64,000 bases of DNA, from contig NZ_FUXZ01000002.1 of NCBI RefSeq assembly GCF_900167115.1, positions 297,128 to 361,127 on the forward strand. The letters run 5' to 3'. The stretch's first letter is position 1, and every line of letters begins with the position of its first letter. Source of the DNA: Eubacterium uniforme. GTDB lineage: Bacteria; Bacillota; Clostridia; Lachnospirales; Lachnospiraceae. The position numbers and the translations under genes are program-made. The notes below the pieces were generated by a model. The model was given only the letters and a program-made list of their open reading frames with translations. It was not told the DNA's origin and searched no databases. Positions 27,772-35,410 of the stretch are shown in pieces.

Positions 27772-28629
27772 TTACTCTACATACTCTAATGTAATTTTGC
27801 CTATTCTTCCATTTCGATAATCATCAAATAAAAGCTTAGCTGCTTTTTCAATATCAGGTTCACCACCCTTGGCAATACAACCTCTATTAACTGCTATATC
27901 AGAAAGAATCTTAATTTCATTATCTTCTTCATTAATGCTATATTTCTCTGCAAGAAGACCGCCATAATTCTCTTTTAATCTTTCAATAAGCTCATAAGAT
28001 AAATCATCAAGATTTAAGATTTCATCGTTAATTGAACCTATTAAAGCAAGATTTAAACCAACTTCATTACTTTCAAACTTAGGCCAAAGAATACCCGGAG
28101 TATCTAAAAGCTCAATGTTTTTATTAAGTCTAATCCACTGTTTACCCTTTGTAACGCCTGGTTTATTACCAGTTTTAGCTGCAGCCTTTCCAACTAATGA
28201 ATTAATAAATGTAGACTTACCAACATTAGGAATACCACAAACCATGGCTCTAATTGGCCTATTCTTAATTCCACGCTTTCTATCTCTTTCAATCTTTTCC
28301 TTACAAACATCAAGAATAATATTATTAATATTCTTAACGCCAGCACCTGATTTTGAATTAATCATGGTAACGAAAAATCCTTTGGACTTAAAATATTCCA
28401 TCCATTTTTCGTTATGTGTCTTATCGGATAAATCTGATTTATTTAAACAAATAAGTCTATATTTGTTATTTGCTAATTTATCAATATCAGGATTTCTACT
28501 ACTAAGGGGAATTCTCGCATCAACTATTTCAATAACCAAATCAATAAGTTTGATGTTTTCTTCCATCATACGCTTAGCTTTTGTCATATGTCCTGGATAC
28601 CAGTTAATGTTTATTTTATTATCACTCAT
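27772..28629 (-). CDS. rbgA: Ribosome biogenesis GTPase YlqF/RbgA
   Basis: A 285-residue circularly permuted GTPase needed for late 50S assembly. It begins INWYPGHMTKAKRMMEE; the G4 motif LNKSDL comes before G1 GIPNVGKSTFINSLVG and G3 DTPGILWPK, which is the permuted order. It is the first gene of the rbgA-rnhB-yraN-pgeF run and lies just beyond the rplS terminator, with its own extended -10 promoter. AAGGAAG precedes the ATG. Confidence 0.96.
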   Translation of the reverse strand: MSDNKININWYPGHMTKAKRMMEENIKLIDLVIEIVDARIPLSSRNPDIDKLANNKYRLICLNKSDLSDKTHNEKWMEYFKSKGFFVTMINSKSGAGVKNINNIILDVCKEKIERDRKRGIKNRPIRAMVCGIPNVGKSTFINSLVGKAAAKTGNKPGVTKGKQWIRLNKNIELLDTPGILWPKFESNEVGLNLALIGSINDEILNLDDLSYELIERLKENYGGLLAEKYSINEEDNEIKILSDIAVNRGCIAKGGEPDIEKAAKLLFDDYRNGRIGKITLEYVE

Positions 28630-28660
28630 ATTTTCACTTCCTTAAATAAATATCAACAAC

Positions 28661-28669
28661 ATTATAACA
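28661..28669 (-). promoter_or_regulatory. Extended -10 promoter of rbgA
   Basis: Minus strand TGTTATAAT is an extended -10 element; the matching -35 position is poor. It lies between the rplS terminator and rbgA. Confidence 0.45.
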
Positions 28670-28670
28670 C

Positions 28671-28704
28671 ACAATATAAAAAGCTACCACTAATGTGGTA
28701 GCTT
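28671..28704 (-). terminator. Rho-independent terminator after rplS
   Basis: AAGCTACCAC (28681-28690) pairs perfectly with GTGGTAGCTT (28695-28704). On the minus strand the stem is followed by TTTTTATATT, about 18 bases after the rplS stop. Confidence 0.9.
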
Positions 28705-28721
28705 ATAAACTTTGTTTTTAA

Positions 28722-29069
28722 TTATCTAACAACTTCTTTAACCTTAGCAGCCTTACCTACTCTGTCACGGAGATAGTAAAGTTTAGATCTTCTAACCTTA
28801 CCACGTCTGATAACTTCAATCTTTTCGATTGTAGGTGAGTGAAGTGGCCATGTCTTTTCTACGCCAACACCGTTTGATAATTTTCTTACTGTGAAAGTAG
28901 CTCTTGTGCTTCCACCCTGTTTCTTAATTACAACACCTTCGAAAGCCTGTGTTCTTTCACGGTTACCTTCCTTAATCTTAGCGAATACTTTAATTGTATC
29001 ACCAGTATTAAATTCTGTGATGTTCTCTTTAATCTGAGCATTTTCGATTTCTTTAATAATGTTATTCAT
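28722..29069 (-). CDS. rplS: 50S ribosomal protein L19
   Basis: A 115-residue protein with [27 protein letters not shown], and [20 protein letters not shown] followed by [17 protein letters not shown], all typical of L19 at the 30S-50S interface. An ATG at 29075 is only two bases from AAGGAG, so the ATG at 29069, eight bases away, is the likely start. It follows trmD but has its own promoter and terminator. Confidence 0.97.
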   Translation of the reverse strand: MNNIIKEIENAQIKENITEFNTGDTIKVFAKIKEGNRERTQAFEGVVIKKQGGSTRATFTVRKLSNGVGVEKTWPLHSPTIEKIEVIRRGKVRRSKLYYLRDRVGKAAKVKEVVR

Positions 29070-29151
29070 CTTCATTTCTCCTTATATCTTGATTCGACGT
29101 TCTTAATACTAAAGTAACAGAGGAACATCTCTTTTTAATACAACTCAAATA

Positions 29152-29179
29152 TATTAACATATTATTTACATAAAATCAA
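29152..29179 (-). promoter_or_regulatory. Promoter of rplS
   Basis: Minus strand: TTGATT (29174-29179), 16-base spacer, TAATAT (29152-29157). The leader would be about 75 bases long. Confidence 0.55.
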
Positions 29180-29186
29180 GCAATTT

Positions 29187-29918
29187 TTATTTATTCTTCA
29201 ATTTATTAAGATACTCGATCTCTTTCTTGGATAAATTAGCTTCATCTAAAAGATCTGGTCTACGTTCTAATGTACGCTCAATTGATTTTTCTCTTCTCCA
29301 CTTTTCTATGTTTGCATGATGACCTGATAAAAGTACTTCAGGTACTTCCATGCCTTCATATACTGGAGGTCTTGTATACTGTGGATATTCTAGCAAATTA
29401 TCACAGAAAGATTCAAATTCAGTTGATGCTTTGTTATTTAATACTCCATCTATGTTTCTTGCTATGGCATCAATCATTACCATACTTGGTAATTCTCCAC
29501 CTGTAAGAACATAATCACCAATTGAATAGTAATCCGTAACTATCAACTCTAATGCACGTTCATCTATACCTTCATAATGTCCACATAAAAATATAAGGTT
29601 CTCTTCCTTAGCTAGTTCAATTGCATCTTCCTGTTTAAAAACCTTACCCTGTGGAGTTAAATATATAACTCTAGGTTTCTTATCCATATCTTTTGTTATG
29701 TCTCTAAAACACTCGACAACTGGATGTGGCTGAATAACCATACCAGCTCCACCACCATATGGATAATCATCAACATGCATATATTTATTATCAGCATACT
29801 GTCTAAAATCAATTGTATTAACCGATATTAATCCATCATTAATTGCGCGCCCTATAATGCTTGTATTCTTAAAAGAATCAAACATATCCGGGAAAAGCGT
29901 CATTATATTAAAATTCAT
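29187..29918 (-). CDS. trmD: tRNA (guanine-N1)-methyltransferase
   Basis: A 243-residue SPOUT-class enzyme that methylates G37 of tRNAs to prevent frameshifting. It begins MNFNIMTLFPDMFDSFKNTS and has the knot motifs YPYGGGAGMVIQPHP, FLCGHYEGIDERAL and YSIGDYVLTGGELPSM. Its start overlaps the rimM stop by one base. The order rpsP-khpA-rimM-trmD-rplS is the classic bacterial arrangement. Confidence 0.97.
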   Translation of the reverse strand: MNFNIMTLFPDMFDSFKNTSIIGRAINDGLISVNTIDFRQYADNKYMHVDDYPYGGGAGMVIQPHPVVECFRDITKDMDKKPRVIYLTPQGKVFKQEDAIELAKEENLIFLCGHYEGIDERALELIVTDYYSIGDYVLTGGELPSMVMIDAIARNIDGVLNNKASTEFESFCDNLLEYPQYTRPPVYEGMEVPEVLLSGHHANIEKWRREKSIERTLERRPDLLDEANLSKKEIEYLNKLKNK

Positions 29919-30430
29919 TATATGAGTCCTTCCATCAAATGAATTGTTATTTTCTCATTCTCTAAATCTACTTCCTTAACACAATCATCAATAACTGGTA
30001 CTAAGACTTCACCATGCTCCTTTGTGTTAATTACATAGACATCATTTGCTCCTGTTTCCATTACATCCTTAAGTCTTCCAAAAAGACTACCGTCTTCAAG
30101 ATAAACAGAAAGGCCTAAAAGATCAGCAATATAATATTCGCCTTCTTCAAGTTCTACTGCATCTTCTCTTTTTACATACACATCAATGTTTTTTAGTTTA
30201 AGAGCCATATCCATATCTGTAATATCTTCAAATTGAAGAATTGCAAACTGTTTAAAATATTTAACAGAAACTATTTTATGAGCTTCATACTTTCCTTTAA
30301 TATCAAAGAATACATCTTTTTCAATTAAATCTTCAAATCTCTTCATATCATCTGTTGTAGGAAAAACTTTCATTTCTCCTCTAACACCATGTGGTTTTAC
30401 TAATACACCAACTCTTAAGTAATCCTGCAT
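29918..30430 (-). CDS. rimM: Ribosome maturation factor RimM
   Basis: A 170-residue 30S assembly factor with the N-terminal RimM barrel (LRVGVLVKPHGVRGEMKVFP) and a C-terminal PRC-barrel (DLLGLSVYLEDGSLFGRLKD, GEVLVPVIDDCVKEVDLENE). The AAAGGAG ribosome binding site is preceded by the palindrome CTCCTATATAGGAG, whose CTCCT could pair with it. Confidence 0.95.
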   Translation of the reverse strand: MQDYLRVGVLVKPHGVRGEMKVFPTTDDMKRFEDLIEKDVFFDIKGKYEAHKIVSVKYFKQFAILQFEDITDMDMALKLKNIDVYVKREDAVELEEGEYYIADLLGLSVYLEDGSLFGRLKDVMETGANDVYVINTKEHGEVLVPVIDDCVKEVDLENEKITIHLMEGLI

Positions 30431-30467
30431 AATTCTCCTTTTCTCCTATATAGGAGTTTTATTCTAT

Positions 30468-30501
30468 AAAAGGCAACCAGAATATGCCCGGTTGCCTTTT
30501 T
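30468..30501 (-). terminator. Hairpin terminator or attenuator between khpA and rimM
   Basis: AAAAGGCAACC (30468-30478) pairs perfectly with GGTTGCCTTTT (30490-30500). On the minus strand the stem ends GCCTTTTAT just past khpA. I see no promoter between it and rimM, so it probably reduces rather than blocks transcription into rimM-trmD. It also reads as a terminator on the plus strand. Confidence 0.75.
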
Positions 30502-30512
30502 ATATTAAATAA

Positions 30513-30743
30513 TTACTGTATAATATCTACAATAACCTTCTTATCTCCTTTAGATGCAGCTGCTTTTACAACGCTACGAATAGCTTTTGCAATTCTACCC
30601 TGCTTACCGATAACTTTACCCATATCATCATCTGCAACTTTAAGTTCGACTTTGATAGTGTCACCTTCAACAGTTTCAGTAACTACAACCTGGTCTGGAG
30701 AATCTACCAATGACTTGGCAATTACTTCAACTAGTTCTTTCAT
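30513..30743 (-). CDS. khpA: KH-domain RNA-binding protein KhpA
   Basis: A 76-residue single KH-domain protein (KELVEVIAKSLVDSPDQVVV, DDDMGKVIGKQGRIAKAIRS) with the GKQG RNA-binding loop. KhpA, usually with KhpB, binds RNAs and affects cell division and elongation in Firmicutes. It lies in the standard position between rpsP and rimM. GAGGTG precedes the ATG. Confidence 0.94.
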   Translation of the reverse strand: MKELVEVIAKSLVDSPDQVVVTETVEGDTIKVELKVADDDMGKVIGKQGRIAKAIRSVVKAAASKGDKKVIVDIIQ

Positions 30744-30758
30744 GAATTCACCTCTATA

Positions 30759-31001
30759 TTACTGAATACCTGCAATCTTTAAAAGTTTTCCAACTGTTTC
30801 TGTAGGCTGTGCACCCTGAGATAACCACTTCTTAGCAGCTTCTTCATTAAAATCAAATACACTTGGATCTCTATTTGGATCATATGTACCGATTTCTTCG
30901 ATAAATCTACCATCTCTAGGTGATCTTGAATCAGCTACAACTATTCTGTAGAAAGGTGCCTTCTTTTTACCCATTCTTTTTAATCTCATTTTTACTGCCA
31001 T
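30759..31001 (-). CDS. rpsP: 30S ribosomal protein S16
   Basis: An 80-residue protein starting [20 protein letters not shown] and continuing [20 protein letters not shown], a full match to S16. The ribosome binding site AGGAGG is well placed. It follows ffh by 93 bases; I see no terminator in that gap. Confidence 0.97.
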   Translation of the reverse strand: MAVKMRLKRMGKKKAPFYRIVVADSRSPRDGRFIEEIGTYDPNRDPSVFDFNEEAAKKWLSQGAQPTETVGKLLKIAGIQ

Positions 31002-31094
31002 TTTTAATTCCTCCTAATTACAAATCCGACTAGATTTGTTTCTAAAAATATATTATTTATTTTAATTTAGTTTAATTAACTAAATATGAACTAT

Positions 31095-32441
31095 TTAAAA
31101 TCCGAAAGGAAGTTTAAAACCTCTTCTCTTTTTCTTTCCGCCACCCATAAGGCCCGGCATCTGTTTCATCATCTTTCTAGCCTGTTCAAACTGCTTAACA
31201 AGTCTGTTAACTTCTGCAATGTCAACACCTGCTCCTTTTGCAATTCTATTCTTTCTAGATGGATTAAGTAATGCTGGCTTACTTCTTTCTTCAGGTGTCA
31301 TTGAATAAATAATAGCTTCAACTCTCTTTAGCTTCTTTTCATCCGGAAGCTGATCTTCACTAATATTCATATTACCTGGCATAAGTTTAAGCATTTCTGC
31401 AATACCACCCATGTTATTAATCTGTTGCATATACTCTAGATAATCATCAAAACCGAAATCAGCTTTTTTCATTTTAGCTTCAAGGTCTTTTGATTTCTCT
31501 AAATCAAATGAAGCTTCAGCTTTTTCAATGAGTGTAAGTACATCACCCATTCCAAGAATTCTTGATGCCATTCTATCTGGATAAAACTGTTCAAGATCTG
31601 ATAATTTTTCACCCATACCAACATAAAGAATAGGCTTATCAGTTACTGCCTTAATTGAAAGTGCTGCACCGCCTCTTGTATCACCATCAAGCTTAGTAAG
31701 AATAACACCATCAATTCCTACTTTATCATTGAAGTTAGATGCTACATTAACAGCATCCTGACCTGTCATAGCATCAACAACCAAAATAGTCTGATCAACT
31801 TCAACTGCTTCCTTGATACCGATTAACTCATCCATCATCTCTTCATCAATATGAAGACGACCGGCTGTATCAATGATAACAACATTATTATCATTTTTAG
31901 CCGCATGTGACATAGCAGCTTTTGCAATATCCTTAGGCTTATTATCAGTACCCATAGAAAATACAGGAACATCCTGTTTTTCAGCATTAATTGTTAACTG
32001 ATCAATAGCCGCTGGTCTATATATATCGCAGGCTACTAAAAGTGGTTTATAACCTTTTTGTTTAAACTTGCCTGCTAACTTTGCAACAGTTGTTGTTTTA
32101 CCTGCACCCTGAAGACCTGCCATCATAATTACTGTAATTTCATTAGAAGGCTTAAGCTTAATCTCCGTTGTTTCAGATCCCATAAGGTTTGTCATCTCTT
32201 CATTAACAATCTTAATAACCATCTGACCAGGTGTAAGTGAATTCATAACATCACTACCAACTGCTCTTTCAGTTACAGCATTAATAAATTTCTTAACAAC
32301 CTTAAAACTAACATCTGCTTCAAGGAGAGCCATCTTAACTTCCTTAAGTGCAACCTTTACATCTTCTTCAGTAAGTCTACCCTTGCTTCGAAGATTCTTA
32401 AATATATTTTGAAATTTATCTGATAAACTCTCGAATGCCAA
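31095..32441 (-). CDS. ffh: Signal recognition particle protein Ffh
   Basis: A 448-residue SRP GTPase. The N domain (MAFESLSDKFQNIFKNLRSK) is followed by the G domain with P-loop GLQGAGKTTTVAKLAG, DTAGRLHID and TKLDGDTRGGAAL, then the methionine-rich M domain (MPGNMNISEDQ, NPSRKNRIAKGAG, MMKQMPGLMGGG). It binds signal sequences and 4.5S/6S-like SRP RNA and docks on FtsY, encoded at 34215-35390. ylxM lies 17 bases upstream. The SRP RNA gene is not in the window. Confidence 0.97.
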   Translation of the reverse strand: MAFESLSDKFQNIFKNLRSKGRLTEEDVKVALKEVKMALLEADVSFKVVKKFINAVTERAVGSDVMNSLTPGQMVIKIVNEEMTNLMGSETTEIKLKPSNEITVIMMAGLQGAGKTTTVAKLAGKFKQKGYKPLLVACDIYRPAAIDQLTINAEKQDVPVFSMGTDNKPKDIAKAAMSHAAKNDNNVVIIDTAGRLHIDEEMMDELIGIKEAVEVDQTILVVDAMTGQDAVNVASNFNDKVGIDGVILTKLDGDTRGGAALSIKAVTDKPILYVGMGEKLSDLEQFYPDRMASRILGMGDVLTLIEKAEASFDLEKSKDLEAKMKKADFGFDDYLEYMQQINNMGGIAEMLKLMPGNMNISEDQLPDEKKLKRVEAIIYSMTPEERSKPALLNPSRKNRIAKGAGVDIAEVNRLVKQFEQARKMMKQMPGLMGGGKKKRRGFKLPFGF

Positions 32442-32458
32442 ATTTCTTCTCCTTTGGT

Positions 32459-32827
32459 TTATAAATCTTCCATAATTTCACTGGCAAGTTTCTTTATGTC
32501 TTCAAGTTTCTTTTTATCATCACCTGAAAGACGTTCCCCTAAACTTCCCTTTTCAATACTATTAACATTTTCAATTATATGTTTAGCCTTATCACTTGCA
32601 TCAATAAACTTTTCAACAAGTTTTAGCTTATCTTCATAACCTTTAAGAGCATTATTACATCTCTTAATTAAATCATGTACGCCCTGTCTTGAGATACCAT
32701 ATGAATCTGCAACTTCACTAAGTGAGTAATCATTAAATACAACATCACTATATACTTCTTTTTGATGATCACTAAGTAATTCACCATAAAAGTCAAATAA
32801 TAATGATTTCTCTAATATCTCGTTCAT
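32459..32827 (-). CDS. ylxM: UPF0122 HTH protein YlxM
   Basis: A 122-residue protein with a sigma-region-4-like helix-turn-helix (LSDHQKEVYSDVVFNDYSLS, EVADSYGISRQGVHDLIKRC). YlxM is nearly always encoded just before ffh; in Streptococcus it modulates SRP GTPase activity, so a role in the SRP pathway is established for the family. It is the first gene of the ylxM-ffh-rpsP-khpA operon and has a consensus promoter. Confidence 0.92.
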   Translation of the reverse strand: MNEILEKSLLFDFYGELLSDHQKEVYSDVVFNDYSLSEVADSYGISRQGVHDLIKRCNNALKGYEDKLKLVEKFIDASDKAKHIIENVNSIEKGSLGERLSGDDKKKLEDIKKLASEIMEDL

Positions 32828-32852
32828 ACAATCCTCCTAACGTACCTTACAT

Positions 32853-32881
32853 ATATTACACTATAAAGAACTGTCTGTCAA
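32853..32881 (-). promoter_or_regulatory. Strong sigma-A promoter of the ylxM-ffh operon
   Basis: Minus strand: TTGACA (32876-32881), 17-base spacer, TAATAT (32853-32858). The leader is short, about 20 bases, before AGGAGG and the ylxM ATG. Confidence 0.8.
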
Positions 32882-32916
32882 GTATTTTTACTTTACATAT
32901 AAATTATTAAAAATAT

Positions 32917-32943
32917 AGTGGAATCAACTTATCGGATTCCACT
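32917..32943 (-). terminator. Terminator after ilvA
   Basis: AGTGGAATC (32917-32925) pairs with GATTCCACT (32935-32943). On the minus strand TATATTTTTAAT follows, a few bases after the ilvA stop. It separates ilvA from the ylxM promoter. Confidence 0.8.
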
Positions 32944-32949
32944 TATATT

Positions 32950-34173
32950 TTAAAGACTTGGTCTAACTTCTCTTGGCTTAAATCCATCTACTTCAAGTCT
33001 ATTTAAAATTTCTTTCTTATGATCATGACCAAATGTTTCAATTGTAACACGAAGTTCAACTGCAGCATTTCTGTTAATGTTAACGAACTGGTTATGTTCA
33101 AGTTTAACGATATTACCCTGCATATCAGCGATTGACTGAGCAACTCTAACAAGTTCACCTGGCTTATCTGGTAACAATACTGAAACAGTAAAGATACGTC
33201 CTCTCTGGATAAGACCATGCTGAAGTGTACTTGACATTGTGATAATATCCATATTACCACCACTAATGATTGATACAACTTTCTTGCCTTTTTCCTTAAG
33301 ATGCTTAAGAGCAGCTATTGTAAGAAGACCAGAATTTTCCGCAACCATCTTGTGATTTTCAACCATGTCGAGGAAAGCATCAATTAATTCATCATCCTCA
33401 ACAGTAATAATATCATCTAAATTCTTCTGAATATATGGGAAAATCTTGCTACCTGGAGTCTTAACAGCTGTACCATCAGCAATTGTTGAAGCAGATGGTA
33501 ATGTAACAACCTCTCCCTTAGCAAATGATGCCTTCATACAAGCAGCACCTGCTGGTTCAACACCAATAACCTTAATATTTGGATTAAGCATTTTTGCAAG
33601 TGTACTAACACCTGTTGCAAGTCCACCACCACCAATTGGTACTAAAATAACATCAACCGTTGGTAATTCCTTAATTATTTCCATTGCAATAGTACCCTGA
33701 CCAGTTGCAACATCTAAATCATCAAATGGATGAATGAAAGTACTTCCATTTTCTTTTGCTAATTTAAGAGCATATTCACAAGCATCATCATATACATCTC
33801 CGTAAAGAATAACTTCTGCGCCATAACTCTTTGTTCTATTAACCTTCATAAGAGGTGTAACTGTTGGCATTACGATTGTAGCCTTAACACCATAAAGCTT
33901 AGCAGCATACGCAACGCCCTGTGCATGGTTACCAGCTGATGCAGTGATAAAGCCCTTGCTTCGTTCTTTTTCACTAAGAGTACTAATCTTGTAATATGCA
34001 CCTCTAATCTTATATGCGCCCGTAAACTGTAAATTTTCAGGCTTAATGTAAACCTTATTTCCACACTGTTCACTTAAGTAATCACTAAAAACAAGATTTG
34101 TATTAAGAGTAACCTTGTTTACAACATCTGCAGCATTTTCAAATTTCTCGATAGTCATCTTATCTTTATCCAT
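32950..34173 (-). CDS. ilvA: Threonine ammonia-lyase (threonine dehydratase) with ACT domain
   Basis: A 407-residue PLP enzyme that deaminates threonine to 2-oxobutyrate. The PLP lysine lies in FTGAYKIRGAYYK; SAGNHAQGVAYAAKLYG and the glycine loop PIGGGGLATGV bind the cofactor phosphate. A C-terminal ACT domain (SVLLPDKPGELVRVAQSIAD) is of the short type seen in catabolic/IlvA1 enzymes. The ATG at 34173 has GGAGG seven bases upstream; an ATG two codons earlier overlaps that site. It may feed isoleucine synthesis or 2-oxobutyrate fermentation; no ilv genes are near, and no T-box is visible. Confidence 0.94.
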   Translation of the reverse strand: MDKDKMTIEKFENAADVVNKVTLNTNLVFSDYLSEQCGNKVYIKPENLQFTGAYKIRGAYYKISTLSEKERSKGFITASAGNHAQGVAYAAKLYGVKATIVMPTVTPLMKVNRTKSYGAEVILYGDVYDDACEYALKLAKENGSTFIHPFDDLDVATGQGTIAMEIIKELPTVDVILVPIGGGGLATGVSTLAKMLNPNIKVIGVEPAGAACMKASFAKGEVVTLPSASTIADGTAVKTPGSKIFPYIQKNLDDIITVEDDELIDAFLDMVENHKMVAENSGLLTIAALKHLKEKGKKVVSIISGGNMDIITMSSTLQHGLIQRGRIFTVSVLLPDKPGELVRVAQSIADMQGNIVKLEHNQFVNINRNAAVELRVTIETFGHDHKKEILNRLEVDGFKPREVRPSL

Positions 34174-34214
34174 TTTCATACCTCCAAACTGTTTACTAAA
34201 AACAGAATAACTAT

Positions 34215-35390
34215 TTATTCATCTTTTGTAAAAAGGGCTTGTATAAATTTTTCTGAATCAAATTTCTGCAAGTCTTCAATACTTTCACCAACACCAATAA
34301 ATTTAACTGGAATTCCCAACTCTGACTGAATTGCTATTGCAATACCACCTTTAGCTGTACCATCCATCTTAGTTAAAATTACACCTGTAATTTCAGCAAC
34401 TTCTTTAAACTGTTTAGCCTGCTCTAAAGCATTCTGTCCAGTTGTTGCATCAAGTACAATAAAGTTTTCACGATGTGCATCGCCATATTCCTTTGATATA
34501 ATACGATCTAACTTCTTTAATTCTTCCATAAGATTTTTCTTATTATGAAGTCTTCCCGCTGTATCACATATGATAAGATCAGCATCCTTACTCTTACCAG
34601 AAGCAATCGCATCAAATATAACTGAACCCGGATCAGCACCTTCATTAGAAGCAACAATATCTACACCAGCTCTATTAGCCCATGTAACTAACTGTTCACT
34701 TGCTGCAGCTCTAAATGTATCAGCAGCCGCAAGAACAACTTTCTTGCCCTGCGATTTATACTGACCTGCCAATTTACCAATTGTAGTAGTTTTACCAACA
34801 CCATTAACTCCAATAACAAGAATGATTGATTTCTTATTTTCAAAATCATATTCATTCTCACCAATGTTCATGGCATTAGTTAAGTTCTGAATTAATAATT
34901 CTCTTAATTCGCTTGGTTCCTTAATGTGTTTTTCCTTAACTTCATCCCTTAAATTATCGAGGATTTCCATTGTAGTCTTAACACCTATATCACTTGTAAT
35001 AAGAATTTCTTCTAGTTCCTCATATAAATCTTCATCAATTGATGAAAAAGCTGAGAAAACTGAATCAATACTATTTACAATACTATTTCTAGTCTTAGAT
35101 AAACCAGCAACTAATCTTTTAAAGAAACCTTTATTTTCCTTAGTTGTATCATTATTATCGTCTGAAACTGAATCTTCTGCATTAGTTAAAGATATTTCTT
35201 CTGATTCTTCAGCAAATGCTGTTTTTTTTGAATCTTCATTATCACTAACTTCTTCAGATAAATTACTTTCGACTTCTACAGAATCATCATTATCTATAGT
35301 TTCAGAAGTTTTCACTGAATCATTCGTAACTTCTACGCTTTCTTCATTAACAACTTCTTCAGTTTTATCTTTCTTAAAAAACTTAAACAT
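34215..35390 (-). CDS. ftsY: Signal recognition particle receptor FtsY
   Basis: A 391-residue SRP receptor. Residues about 10-85 are an acidic, Ser/Glu/Asp-rich A domain, followed by the N domain and the G domain with P-loop GVNGVGKTTTIGKLAGQYK, DTAGRLHNKKNLMEEL and TKMDGTAKGGIAI. It accepts Ffh-ribosome complexes at the membrane. It lies 20 bases downstream of smc, the common Firmicute order rnc-smc-ftsY. Confidence 0.97.
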   Translation of the reverse strand: MFKFFKKDKTEEVVNEESVEVTNDSVKTSETIDNDDSVEVESNLSEEVSDNEDSKKTAFAEESEEISLTNAEDSVSDDNNDTTKENKGFFKRLVAGLSKTRNSIVNSIDSVFSAFSSIDEDLYEELEEILITSDIGVKTTMEILDNLRDEVKEKHIKEPSELRELLIQNLTNAMNIGENEYDFENKKSIILVIGVNGVGKTTTIGKLAGQYKSQGKKVVLAAADTFRAAASEQLVTWANRAGVDIVASNEGADPGSVIFDAIASGKSKDADLIICDTAGRLHNKKNLMEELKKLDRIISKEYGDAHRENFIVLDATTGQNALEQAKQFKEVAEITGVILTKMDGTAKGGIAIAIQSELGIPVKFIGVGESIEDLQKFDSEKFIQALFTKDE

Positions 35391-35410
35391 TCTAATTCCT
35401 CTCGATATAT

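Noticed and set aside
28115..28645. A 176-codon plus-strand frame antisense to rbgA
   Set aside because: It lies entirely opposite a complete, conserved GTPase gene.
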